39,861 bases of DNA from an archaeon. GTDB lineage: Archaea > Iainarchaeota > Iainarchaeia > Iainarchaeales > CSSED10-239. Under the pieces are notes generated by a model that was not told the origin of the DNA, ran no database searches, and worked only from the letters and a program-made list of their open reading frames with translations. The DNA lies in the NCBI GenBank assembly GCA_023230325.1, contig JALNXN010000008.1, positions 1-39,861 of the forward strand, in the 5' to 3' direction. Below, piece by piece: positions 32,418 through 39,861 of this stretch. Position 1 is the stretch's first letter. Each line of letters starts with the position of its first letter. The position numbers and the translations under genes are program-made.

Positions 32418-32810
32418 TTATTTTTTAATTGCAAAAATTCCAAAAACTCCAGAAACTATAAATTCTAAAAATGCAGAATCTAAGAGGATCTTAAAATAAG
32501 GGAAAGCAATTGGTTGGTTGTTTAAAACTTTTAACGCATTCCAATAGAACATAAACAAAGCAATATAAAAACATAACAAGGCAATTACTATAAAAAAACC
32601 AGCAAATGTAAATTTATTATTTATCCTAACGTATTTCATTATTTCTGCACTAAAATAATACATTCCAAAAAAACCAACAATTGGTAAAAATATATATGTT
32701 GGACTTTTTAAAAAATTACTAGGGGATAGTACTTTGATTAGTGCTTGGGATATTATTGTTGCAATTATAAATAAAATAATTACTTTATAGTTTATTTTTA
32801 TCTTTTTCAT
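32418..32810 (-). CDS. Small four-helix membrane protein, unknown function
   Basis: 130 aa with four predicted transmembrane helices (about residues 8-24, 36-56, 68-92 and 105-128) and a basic N-terminus (MKKIKINYK). No family is recognised. It is transcribed in the same direction as, and 42 bp upstream of, the MtaB gene, and is divergent from rfcS. The ATG is followed at once by the first helix, which supports this start. Confidence 0.6.
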   Translation of the reverse strand: MKKIKINYKVIILFIIATIISQALIKVLSPSNFLKSPTYIFLPIVGFFGMYYFSAEIMKYVRINNKFTFAGFFIVIALLCFYIALFMFYWNALKVLNNQPIAFPYFKILLDSAFLEFIVSGVFGIFAIKK

Positions 32811-32898
32811 ATGTTTTTCTTTTTTATATTTGTTAATCTTTATATATTATTTCTATAAAAAGGGTTATAAATATATTGGACTATTATTTTATTGTTAA

Positions 32899-32909
32899 TT
32901 TATAATATA
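32899..32909 (+). promoter_or_regulatory. Candidate TATA box for rfcS
   Basis: TTTATAATATA lies about 25 bases before the rfcS ATG, which would make the transcript leaderless or nearly so; no ribosome site is visible before the ATG. Confidence 0.35.
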
Positions 32910-32929
32910 TATTTAAAAGTAGTTTTATT

Positions 32930-33904
32930 ATGGCAATTGTAGAAAATTCTTTTCCTTGGACAGAAAAATATAGACCTAAGTTATTAAAGTCAGTTGTAGG
33001 TCAAAAACACATAGTTCCAAGGCTACAAAAGTATGTGGAAAAAAAAAGCATGCCCAACCTTTTGTTTGCAGGACCACCAGGTGTTGGAAAGACCTGTTGT
33101 GCAGTGGCTATGGCAAAGGAATTATTTGGAAGTAATTTCTCTCAAGATTTCTTAGAATTAAATGCTTCAGATGAAAGAGGTATCAATGTTGTAAGAGGTG
33201 CAATAAAAGATTTTTCAAGAACAATTCCTTTAGGTGCAAATTTCAAAATCATCTTTTTAGATGAAGCTGATGCTTTAACAACAGATGCTCAACAAGCTCT
33301 AAGAAGAACCATGGAAAAATACACAGGGACTGTAAGATTTATATTAAATGCAAACTATTCTTCAAAATTAATTGCCCCAATTCAAAGTAGATGTTCTTTA
33401 TTTAAATTTAAACCTCTAAGAAAAGAAGATGTAAAAAAAGGTTTAGAACCAATACTTGCAAATGAAAATATCTCAATTGATGAGGATGCAATTGATGCTT
33501 TGTATGATGTTTGTGAGGGAGATATGAGAACTGCAATCAATTATCTACAAGCTGCTTCATCAATGACAGACAAAGTTACTCAAGACATTATCTACGAAGT
33601 TTCAAATTCAGCACAACCAAAAGATATAATTAATTTAATTGACGAATGTCTAAATGGAAACTATCTAAAAGCAAGAGGTTATTTAGAAACTTTACTTTTT
33701 GAACAGGGGTTGTCAGGAGAAGATATAATTTCTCAAATTTATAAAAAAGTAGTTAATTTTCCTGATGAAAAATTAGATATTAAAACAAAAATAAAAATAA
33801 TTACAATTATTGCAGAAATAAATTTTAGATTAGTTGAAGGTGCAAATGATAGAATTCAACTTGAAGCACTTTTAGCTCAAATAATTTTAATAAATAAAAA
33901 GTAG
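32930..33904 (+). CDS. rfcS: Replication factor C small subunit
   Basis: 324-aa clamp-loader small subunit that loads PCNA. PWTEKYRPK at residues 9-17 is the family opening. Walker A is GPPGVGKT (48-55), Walker B is FLDEADAL, and the arginine-finger motif SRC is in APIQSRCSLF. LNASDERGINVVR is the RFC box typical of small subunits. There is no intein. The large subunit is not in the window. The secretion ATPase gene starts at the base after its TAG stop, so the two are read from one message although functionally unrelated. Confidence 0.97.
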   Translation: MAIVENSFPWTEKYRPKLLKSVVGQKHIVPRLQKYVEKKSMPNLLFAGPPGVGKTCCAVAMAKELFGSNFSQDFLELNASDERGINVVRGAIKDFSRTIPLGANFKIIFLDEADALTTDAQQALRRTMEKYTGTVRFILNANYSSKLIAPIQSRCSLFKFKPLRKEDVKKGLEPILANENISIDEDAIDALYDVCEGDMRTAINYLQAASSMTDKVTQDIIYEVSNSAQPKDIINLIDECLNGNYLKARGYLETLLFEQGLSGEDIISQIYKKVVNFPDEKLDIKTKIKIITIIAEINFRLVEGANDRIQLEALLAQIILINKK

Positions 33905-35722
33905 GTGTTTTTTTTGGCAGGGTCACAATTAGATAATTTGATTAAAAAATATAAAACAGAAGAAGATTCTTTTAAAGTTAAGTCAATTGATGATATTTCT
34001 TTAAATCAAAATAGTAGAGATATTTCTAAAGATATTGAAGATGATTTTAAAAGCGATAAAGATACTAAAAGTAATTTTGTAGTTGACAAAGAAGATTCTA
34101 AAGACAACTCCATAAATAGTTTATCTTCAAAATTATCAAAAGAAATTAAAGATAATGACTTTGATTCTTTAAATAAAAAGTCTTCCTTTGAAGAGTTAGA
34201 CTCTTTTTCAGAAACAAAAACTAAAAAACCAATAGACATCTCCCAGGTTCCAGAAAGAGAATTTGAAAATAAGTTGTTAGATGATTCTGCTCACTTGATA
34301 ACCAAGTATGGAGATGTAGAAATTTATAGATTAAAAAACCAATCACTACTTCACTATAAGATTCCAGTTCCAAAACCAACACCTTCTCAAAAATTAATAA
34401 TTAATACTTTAAAGGAAGCAACAACAAGACTAATATCCACAGATCCTTACAAGATAAGAGATCCTTTACAAAGAAAAAACATATATTATCAAAAGATCAT
34501 AGATATCTTAGAAAATGCTTCAGAAATTAATATTCCAAAACACCTATATCCCTTCTATGCAAATTCAGTTGTTAAAGAGATGACTGGTTATGGTGTCTTA
34601 GAACCTTTGTTAGATGATGACAAGTTAGAGGAAATTATGGTTGTTGGTCCTAAAAAACCAGTGTATGTCTATCATGTCTCTTATGGTATGATGACAACAA
34701 ACATTACCTTTTATTCAGATGAGGGTATCCAAGATATTGTTGACAAAATTGCAAGAACCCTTGGTAGACAAGTAGACATTTCAACACCTTTGTTAGATGC
34801 AAGACTTCCAGATGGTTCCCGTGTTAATGCAACTTACCCTCCAGCCTCAATTGATGGTTCAACAATAACAATTAGAAAGTTTAGAGAAGATCCTTACACC
34901 ATAGTAGACCTAATAACTTTTAAAACCTTAAACGCAGAGGTTGCAGCCTTTTTATGGTGTGCTGTTGAAGGATTTGGAGCAAAGCCAGCAAATGTTTTAA
35001 TCTCAGGTGGAACAGGTTCAGGAAAAACAACAACTCTTAATGTTCTTGCAAACTTTATTCCAGAAGCTGATAGAGTTTTAACAATTGAAGACACAGCAGA
35101 ACTTAAACTTCCAATCAAGCATGTAATTAGATTTGAAGGAAGGCCTCCTGGTTTAGAAGGAAAAGGAGAACTAAGTTTAGAGATTTTAACAAAAAACACT
35201 TTAAGAATGAGACCTGACAGAATAATTGTAGGTGAAATTAGGCACACAGAAGCAACAACATTGTTCACCGCCATGAACACAGGTCACGATGGATGTATGG
35301 GGACAATTCACGCCAATTCTGCAAAAGAAACAATTGTAAGAATTACATCTCCTCCAATGAGTGTTCCTCCGTTGATGCTTGCAGGTGTAGATTTTATAAT
35401 TATTCAAAAAAGGCTAAGATCAGCAAAAGGGCAAGTAAGAAGAATAACTGCAATTGCAGAGATTTTAGATGTTTTAGAAAATGATGCAAAAGTAAATATT
35501 ATCTTTAAATGGAACCCAGAAACAGACACTCTTGAAAGAACAGAAAAACCAATTAAGTTTTTTGAAACAGTTAAAGCTTACACAAATTTTGATGACCAAG
35601 ATATTAAAAAACAAATTGAGAATAAAATTAATGTGTTAAATAATTTGATTACAAAAAATATTAGAAGCATTTCTGATGTGTCTAAAGAGATACAATTAGA
35701 ATATATAAAAAGTAAAAGTTAG
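33905..35722 (+). CDS. Type IV pilus/secretion ATPase (TadA/FlaI/GspE superfamily)
   Basis: 605 aa from GTG 33905, directly after the rfcS stop (TTG 33914 is an alternative). Residues 1-120 are Ser/Lys/Asp-rich and probably disordered. The core has Walker A SGGTGSGKTT (K374), the Asp box TIEDTAELKLP, Walker B RPDRIIVGEIRHTEA, and the His box MGTIHANSAKET. The sequence is of the archaeal pilus type rather than the archaellum FlaI. It would power assembly of the pilins encoded at 38165-39770 by way of the two platform proteins that follow. The long acidic/basic N-terminal extension is an unusual addition that might bind partners. Confidence 0.93.
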   Translation: MFFLAGSQLDNLIKKYKTEEDSFKVKSIDDISLNQNSRDISKDIEDDFKSDKDTKSNFVVDKEDSKDNSINSLSSKLSKEIKDNDFDSLNKKSSFEELDSFSETKTKKPIDISQVPEREFENKLLDDSAHLITKYGDVEIYRLKNQSLLHYKIPVPKPTPSQKLIINTLKEATTRLISTDPYKIRDPLQRKNIYYQKIIDILENASEINIPKHLYPFYANSVVKEMTGYGVLEPLLDDDKLEEIMVVGPKKPVYVYHVSYGMMTTNITFYSDEGIQDIVDKIARTLGRQVDISTPLLDARLPDGSRVNATYPPASIDGSTITIRKFREDPYTIVDLITFKTLNAEVAAFLWCAVEGFGAKPANVLISGGTGSGKTTTLNVLANFIPEADRVLTIEDTAELKLPIKHVIRFEGRPPGLEGKGELSLEILTKNTLRMRPDRIIVGEIRHTEATTLFTAMNTGHDGCMGTIHANSAKETIVRITSPPMSVPPLMLAGVDFIIIQKRLRSAKGQVRRITAIAEILDVLENDAKVNIIFKWNPETDTLERTEKPIKFFETVKAYTNFDDQDIKKQIENKINVLNNLITKNIRSISDVSKEIQLEYIKSKS

Positions 35723-35888
35723 GTTAAAGACAAAGGTTATATATAAATAATAATAACCAAAATATAATATAAGTTTACATATCATATAAAGTAATAAAAA
35801 TGATGTGAATATAAATTTACAACTAAAAGATTACAAACCAAGAAAAGTTTAATGCAAATATTTACAATAAAAATTTAAGGTAAAAGAT

Positions 35889-37031
35889 ATGGTTGACTCA
35901 AAAACTTTAAAGACACTTAAAAAAAATGATAGTAAGTCAAAAGATGAACTTGACATTGATCTTGATGCTGTGCAAAATATTGTGTCTAAGATGAAAAAGA
36001 AATCAAGCTTAGATGGTACAGGATCAGCCATGTCAGAAGGACATCTAAAAGAATTAAGAGACATCATTTCAGAAGGAAAACTTTCAAAATTAGATATTGA
36101 TGCAGAAACAAAAATCTTAGGGCATTCAAGTTCAGATTTAGAGAAAAGTACAGTTAAGTTATATAAACCTCTAAAAGGATTGATAGACAAAATTGTTTTA
36201 ATAATTTTAAAAAATAAAATTGCAAAAAAGATATCTTTTTACCTAACCTCTGCAAATAATAAAAGAACCTTAGTTCAACACTTAATTTTTTCTGCAATTT
36301 TTTCAGTTTTAGGGGCAGCTTTTTTCTCATTTTTTTTATTAGTTCTTTTTTCTTTAGTAAAGCCTATTTTACTAATAACTATACCTTTTATTTTAGTGCT
36401 AATTTTTATAATATTAATGGTAGTCTTTGCTTACTTTATACCAATGCAGAAAGCAAAATCAAGAGGGGTCTTAATTGATATAGAGTTGCCTTTTGCTCTA
36501 AGACATATTGCCACAGAGTTACAAGCAGGTATCGGACTATATAAAGTTCTACAATCTGTTGCAAAAAACGATTATGGAGTTTTGTCTGAAGAGATGGCAA
36601 GATCAATTTTGGAAATTGAAAATGGAACAGATACAAAAACTGCCTTAAGGCATGCAGCTTTAAGAAGTCAATCAAGAAACTATAGTATTGCTTTATCACA
36701 TATTGTAAGAACATTAAACACAGGTGGTAACTTAGCAAACACAATTAACAGTGTTGCAGATGCAGTTTCCTTTGATCTGTTAGAGTCAGCAAAAGTGTTT
36801 GGAGAGAAAATGAACTTTTTTGGTGTAATTTTTATTTTTATGGCAATTGTTCTTCCTGTTTTTGCAGCAATCTTAGGTGCAATTGCAAATGCTCCTTTAG
36901 GGCAAGGTGGGGAATTATTTTTGCCAGGAATAATGACTCCAACAACTTTAAGTTTAATTTTTTTAGTAGCTATGCCAATAATCTTTATAGTCTTAGTATA
37001 TTATATAAAAATGATAGAACCAAAATTGTGA
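35889..37031 (+). CDS. Type II/IV secretion platform protein (T2SF/TadC-like), first of two
   Basis: 380 aa. A charged cytoplasmic N-terminal region (1-100, helical and Ser/Lys/Asp-rich) precedes two transmembrane helices at about 128-160 and 162-182. A T2SF cytoplasmic domain follows (about 195-300: IELPFALRHIATELQAGIGLYKVLQSVAKNDYG, then LRSQSRNYSIALSHIVRTLNTGGNLANTI), and two further helices lie near 310-335 and 350-375. This inner-membrane platform couples the ATPase to pilin extrusion. The 166 bp before it are AT-rich with no gene seen. The next gene encodes a second T2SF protein. Confidence 0.9.
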   Translation: MVDSKTLKTLKKNDSKSKDELDIDLDAVQNIVSKMKKKSSLDGTGSAMSEGHLKELRDIISEGKLSKLDIDAETKILGHSSSDLEKSTVKLYKPLKGLIDKIVLIILKNKIAKKISFYLTSANNKRTLVQHLIFSAIFSVLGAAFFSFFLLVLFSLVKPILLITIPFILVLIFIILMVVFAYFIPMQKAKSRGVLIDIELPFALRHIATELQAGIGLYKVLQSVAKNDYGVLSEEMARSILEIENGTDTKTALRHAALRSQSRNYSIALSHIVRTLNTGGNLANTINSVADAVSFDLLESAKVFGEKMNFFGVIFIFMAIVLPVFAAILGAIANAPLGQGGELFLPGIMTPTTLSLIFLVAMPIIFIVLVYYIKMIEPKL

Positions 37032-37038
37032 TTATGAA

Positions 37039-37938
37039 ATGAAATCAAAATTTTTAGAAAAATACCAAATATATCTTTATTCTTTAAAGATAAAGATCCC
37101 AGCAAACTATTGGTTTTTAGCAATAATTATTGCATCTTTACTATTAGGTGTAATTGGTTTTTTAATTAATATAAAGGTAGGGATTTTATTGTTTGTTATT
37201 ATTTTAGATCTAGGGATAGGTATCCCAATTTATAAATATTTAAATCATATTAAAAATATTGAAAGATATTGGCCAGATGCTCTTAAACTAATTGCAGACA
37301 CTATGAAAGCAGGCTCTTCTTTTGATTTTGCATTAAGGGAAGTTGCAACCTCTGATTATGGAGATCTTTCTGAAGAGATTAATGGTGTGATTAGGAGATT
37401 AGAGATGGGGGACAACCTACATGTTGCTCTTACCTATTTAACAATAAGGGTTGACTCTAAAATTATAAAAAGGACAGTAACATTAATTCAAGAGTCTTTA
37501 AGAACAGGTGCTCAGTTGGCAGAGGTTTTAGAAGAGATTGCAAATGATACAAAATATTTGTTTAGAGTAAAGAAAGAAAGGTTAACAAAAACAATGTTAC
37601 AAACAATTTTTATTGTTGCTGCTGCTGGTGTGATTGCTCCATTTATTTTTGGATTAACAAGAGTAATTACTCAGTTTCTTTCACAGGTTGCAATAGATAG
37701 TGGAATAGCTGCTGCAGGGGCATTAGAAATTGCTATAAAGGCCCAAAGTTCAATTTATTTATTATTAGATATTTATATTGTAATTATGACACTTGCAGCT
37801 TCAGCAATGATAGCGATGATGAGGGAAGGTAAGTTAACAAATGTTACAATTTACTTTCCTGCACTATTAACAATTGCATATATTGTGTACGCAATCTCTC
37901 AATTTATTTTAACAACAATGTTGTCAGGGATGATTTAG
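37039..37938 (+). CDS. Type II/IV secretion platform protein (T2SF/TadC-like), second of two
   Basis: 299 aa, seven bases behind the first platform gene. Two N-terminal helices (about 26-46 and 48-66) are followed by the T2SF domain (WPDALKLIADTMKAGSSFDFALREVATSDYGDL through RTGAQLAEVLEEIANDT, about 78-175) and helices near 185-210, 240-262 and 272-295. It is the shorter partner of the preceding protein; archaeal pilus systems often use two T2SF proteins, or one fused protein, to form the platform. Confidence 0.9.
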   Translation: MKSKFLEKYQIYLYSLKIKIPANYWFLAIIIASLLLGVIGFLINIKVGILLFVIILDLGIGIPIYKYLNHIKNIERYWPDALKLIADTMKAGSSFDFALREVATSDYGDLSEEINGVIRRLEMGDNLHVALTYLTIRVDSKIIKRTVTLIQESLRTGAQLAEVLEEIANDTKYLFRVKKERLTKTMLQTIFIVAAAGVIAPFIFGLTRVITQFLSQVAIDSGIAAAGALEIAIKAQSSIYLLLDIYIVIMTLAASAMIAMMREGKLTNVTIYFPALLTIAYIVYAISQFILTTMLSGMI

Positions 37939-38034
37939 AGGAAATATTTGGTTTTAACTAACATGATGTTATAGTGTGTTAAAAAAGTAAAGGTTTGAAA
38001 AGATTTTGAAGATAATTATTTTTAAATTTTTTTT

Positions 38035-38126
38035 GAGAAATAATGTTTTGATAAAAAATAAGAGAAGTAATGTTTTGATAAAAAATAAGAGAAGTAATGT
38101 TTTGATAAAAAATAAGAGAAGTAATT
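38035..38126. repeat. 27-bp tandem repeat upstream of the pilin-like gene
   Basis: Three copies of a 27-base unit (GAGAAGTAATGTTTTGATAA plus AAAATAA) occupy 38035-38061, 38062-38088 and 38089-38115; the first has A for G at the sixth base. A fourth, partial copy runs to about 38126. The array sits in the 226-bp gap between the second platform gene and the small pilin-like gene. The minus-strand frame across it is open only because the period is divisible by three; I do not regard it as coding. Confidence 0.93.
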
Positions 38127-38164
38127 TTTGGAAAGAGAAATAAAAATTAAAAATTTGATAAGAT

Positions 38165-38383
38165 ATGATTTATAAAAAAAAGAAATTAAATATTTTTTTA
38201 AAAAAATTAAATGTGAAGAAAAGCCTTTTACAAGAAGACAATAAAGCACAACTGTCCTTAGAGTTTTTAGTTATTTTAGGTGTGGTTATTCTTGTAGCTT
38301 TATTAGTTGGTCTATATTTAAAGCAAGCTTCTGCAAAGAAAGTTGCAGACGTAACAACAATCCAAGATCATGCACTATCATAA
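38165..38383 (+). CDS. Small class III signal-peptide protein (pilin-like, DUF361 type)
   Basis: 72 aa from ATG 38165; GTG 38213 would give 56 aa and a more usual signal length. The motif QLSLEFLVIL (residues 29-38) matches the class III consensus Q-x-S-x-E-x3-L, cut before Gln by an EppA-type peptidase. The following hydrophobic helix (VVILVALLVGLYL) packs in the pilus core. Only about 20 residues remain after it, so the mature protein is little more than a pilin helix. It may be a minor pilin, initiator or membrane component of the assembly machine. Confidence 0.75.
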   Translation: MIYKKKKLNIFLKKLNVKKSLLQEDNKAQLSLEFLVILGVVILVALLVGLYLKQASAKKVADVTTIQDHALS

Positions 38384-38462
38384 ATTGAACATTATTTTTT
38401 AAAAATAAATTAATGTTTGTTTGATTATTAAAAAAGGGGCTTAGTTTTTCAAAATAGAAAAC

Positions 38463-38470
38463 TATATAAA
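38463..38470 (+). promoter_or_regulatory. Candidate TATA box for the pilin pair
   Basis: TATATAAA at this position would start transcription near 38492 and leave a leader of about 125 bases before the first major pilin. A second A/T box (TTTATATAAA, 38589-38598) is too close to the ATG to serve a message that keeps the GGTGA ribosome site. The rest of the 233-bp gap shows nothing else. Confidence 0.35.
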
Positions 38471-38616
38471 GACAATGTTATAATATTTTGAATAGATAAA
38501 ATAGTTTTGTGTGATATTATATTTAATATTTTTAACAAAAAAATATAATTTCACAAAATAAATTATTGATCTTAATGAACAAAGAATGTTTATATAAATA
38601 AAAAAGGTGAAATTAT

Positions 38617-39201
38617 ATGTTTAAAAAAAATAGAAAAGGACAGGGTGCCTTAGAGTACCTTTTGTTAATTGGTGGTGCAGTTTTGATTGCAGTAATTGTA
38701 ATTGCATTGCTTGTTGGTATGGGTGGTCAAAGTAGAGAAACAGCAAACACTCAAGCAGAAAATGCTCAACAAAGTTTAGATATGCCACAACCAGCATCAA
38801 TTGTTGCTGTAACTTCTGACATCGCAAATTGTGCTGCTGTTAATCTATTAACTAATGGTCAAAGTTGTGAATTTACAATTAATTGGCAAGGTATGGGTGA
38901 TTCAGGAACATACACTATGAAGTTATATAATTATCAAGGTGAAGAGCTTATTTTAAAGACTGGTGCAGATTTCGATGCTTCAGATGATTCATCAAATCCA
39001 GTAGATAACTCTCTAACATTAGAAGATGTTATACCAGGTGCGCCTATAGTTTACAAATTAGATTTAGATTCTACATCACAAACAAATTATGCTTGGATAC
39101 CTACTGGTTTTAATCCACAAGATAGTTATTGGGCAGAAATAACAACTGAAAAGAATGGTAAATTTGTAACATCTGTAAAATATAAAGTTGATTGGAATTA
39201 A
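38617..39201 (+). CDS. Type IV pilin with class III signal peptide (paralogue 1)
   Basis: 194 aa. MFKKNRKG is the leader; cleavage is expected before Gln9 of QGALEYLLLIGG. The hydrophobic helix continues to about residue 35. The globular head runs from about 60 to 194 and has two Cys (CAAVNL, SCEF) that may form a disulphide. The C-terminal segment DSYWAEITTEKNGKFVTSVK (residues 169-188) is shared with the next gene. GGTGA is well spaced before the ATG. Together with the neighbour it probably forms the pilus fibre assembled by the ATPase and platform proteins at 33905-37938. Confidence 0.92.
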   Translation: MFKKNRKGQGALEYLLLIGGAVLIAVIVIALLVGMGGQSRETANTQAENAQQSLDMPQPASIVAVTSDIANCAAVNLLTNGQSCEFTINWQGMGDSGTYTMKLYNYQGEELILKTGADFDASDDSSNPVDNSLTLEDVIPGAPIVYKLDLDSTSQTNYAWIPTGFNPQDSYWAEITTEKNGKFVTSVKYKVDWN

Positions 39202-39215
39202 ATAGGTGAAATTAT

Positions 39216-39770
39216 ATGTTTAAAAAAAATAGAAAAGGACAGGGTGCTTTAGAGTACCTTTTGTTAATTGGTGGTGCAGTTTTAATTGCAGTAATTGTAA
39301 TTGCATTGCTTGTTGGTATGGGTGGTCAAAGTAGAGAAACAGCAAACACTCAAGCAGAAAATGCTCAACAAAGTTTAGATATGCCTCAACCAGCATCAAT
39401 TGTTGCAATTGAAGCTTTAGATGCAACAGATCTACCCGCACAAACTGGTTGTGTTAATTTTTTTCCAATTAACTGTACATCTGGTGCTACTAATCATATA
39501 AAGCTTAATTGGCAAGAGTTAGGTGATTCTGGAGTGTATACTTTAAAAGTATTTGATTATTCAGGAAATGAACAAACAGTTAAGGTTTACGATAAAGCAA
39601 GTGGGGTTGAAATACCTAATAAAAATATTACTGGTCAGACTCCTGCATGTGTAACAGTTGATTTACGTCTAGATCAAAAATGTGGTGACTCTTACTGGGC
39701 AGAAATTACTACAGAGAAAAACGGTAAATTTGTAACTTCTGTTAAACAAAAATTCAGTTGGTCAGATTAA
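39216..39770 (+). CDS. Type IV pilin with class III signal peptide (paralogue 2)
   Basis: 184 aa, 14 bp behind paralogue 1 with the same AGGTGAAATTAT leader before its ATG. The first 64 residues are identical to paralogue 1, and their codons differ at only four positions, all synonymous. The central head (65-160) differs in sequence and has four Cys (GCVNF, NCTSG, ACVTV, KCGDS). The segment DSYWAEITTEKNGKFVTSVK recurs near the end (residues 159-178). It is either a second major pilin or an alternative variant. Confidence 0.92.
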   Translation: MFKKNRKGQGALEYLLLIGGAVLIAVIVIALLVGMGGQSRETANTQAENAQQSLDMPQPASIVAIEALDATDLPAQTGCVNFFPINCTSGATNHIKLNWQELGDSGVYTLKVFDYSGNEQTVKVYDKASGVEIPNKNITGQTPACVTVDLRLDQKCGDSYWAEITTEKNGKFVTSVKQKFSWSD

Positions 39771-39778
39771 GTTTGACT

Positions 39779-39815
39779 AACTTTCTTTTTTCTTTTTTTA
39801 TTTAATTTTTTAAAT
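39779..39815 (+). terminator. T-rich terminator region after pilin genes
   Basis: Several T tracts (CTTTC-TTTTTTC-TTTTTTTA, then TTTAATTTTTTAAA) follow the second pilin stop within 10-45 bases on the plus strand, consistent with archaeal U-tract termination of the pilus transcript. Confidence 0.5.
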
Positions 39816-39861
39816 ATATTTATAAATCTATTCTTCTATATATAAAATATAATATGTACTA

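Noticed and set aside
35723..35888. C/D box RNA in the gap before the first platform gene (ATGATGT near 35799)
   Set aside because: A C-box-like word is present but no matching D box (CTGA) is seen at a suitable distance.
36436..36744. Antisense open frame inside the first platform gene
   Set aside because: It is complementary to a conserved T2SF coding region; composition and lack of a start signal mark it as a shadow.
38022..38249. Minus-strand open frame with a nine-residue repeat (KHYFSYFLS)
   Set aside because: It is a by-product of the 27-bp tandem repeat and overlaps the pilin-like gene; there is no ribosome site or recognisable domain.

Overview
The window is archaeal and very AT-rich. 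Archaeal information-processing genes run through it: TFE, replication factor C small subunit, Cdc48/VAT, an archaeal topoisomerase I, aTrm56, Taw3, archaeal Elp3, an archaeal initiator tRNA, DUF373, and a type IV pilus locus with class III signal peptides. Low GC, small intergenic gaps, many Lys/Asn/Ile-rich proteins of unknown family and a bacterial-type MutS/MutL pair suggest a DPANN archaeon (Woesearchaeota/Pacearchaeota-like). That lineage call is inference from gene content, not from a marker tree.

Layout. 1-143 is a 16-bp tandem repeat running off the left edge. 157-6362 holds a DUF373 membrane protein, a stomatin-type SPFH protein, Taw3, a secreted protein, Elp3, a winged-helix protein and a small CARF-like protein. 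6392-11236 encodes a giant lipoprotein-like coiled-coil protein and a second secreted, C-terminally anchored protein. 11233-16041 (minus strand) reads tRNA-Lys(UUU), tRNA-Lys(CUU), tRNA-Phe(GAA), mutS, a 24-bp tandem repeat, then mutL. 16165-17455 carries trm56, tfe and initiator tRNA-Met. 17456-21595 is the least familiar part: a 517-bp spacer with a cluster of GTAATTAC palindromes, a wHTH-like protein, two proteins of unknown family, a PRC-barrel protein lying between two inverted repeats, a XerA-type recombinase and a possible dif-like site. 21596-25336 is a deoxynucleotide cluster: corrinoid adenosyltransferase, B12-dependent ribonucleotide reductase, dUTPase. 25431-32810 (minus) holds an Lrp regulator, topA, cdc48, an MtaB-type methylthiotransferase and two membrane proteins. 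32930-39770 has rfcS followed by a pilus system: secretion ATPase, two platform proteins, a short pilin-like protein and two major-pilin paralogues.

How genes work together. Three threads stand out. First, tRNA modification enzymes sit in the same window as likely substrates: Taw3 with tRNA-Phe carrying G37, MtaB with tRNA-Lys(UUU) carrying A37, and Elp3 for U34. Second, CobA supplies adenosylcobalamin to NrdJ while Dut keeps dUTP low. Third, the pilus operon ends in two pilins that are nearly identical at DNA level over the first 64 codons, divergent in the middle, and conserved only at protein level near the C-terminus.

The best candidates for undescribed biology are the wHTH / CARF-like / giant lipoprotein module (5667-9940) and the accessory segment at 17456-21595. 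None of these functions is proven by sequence alone.
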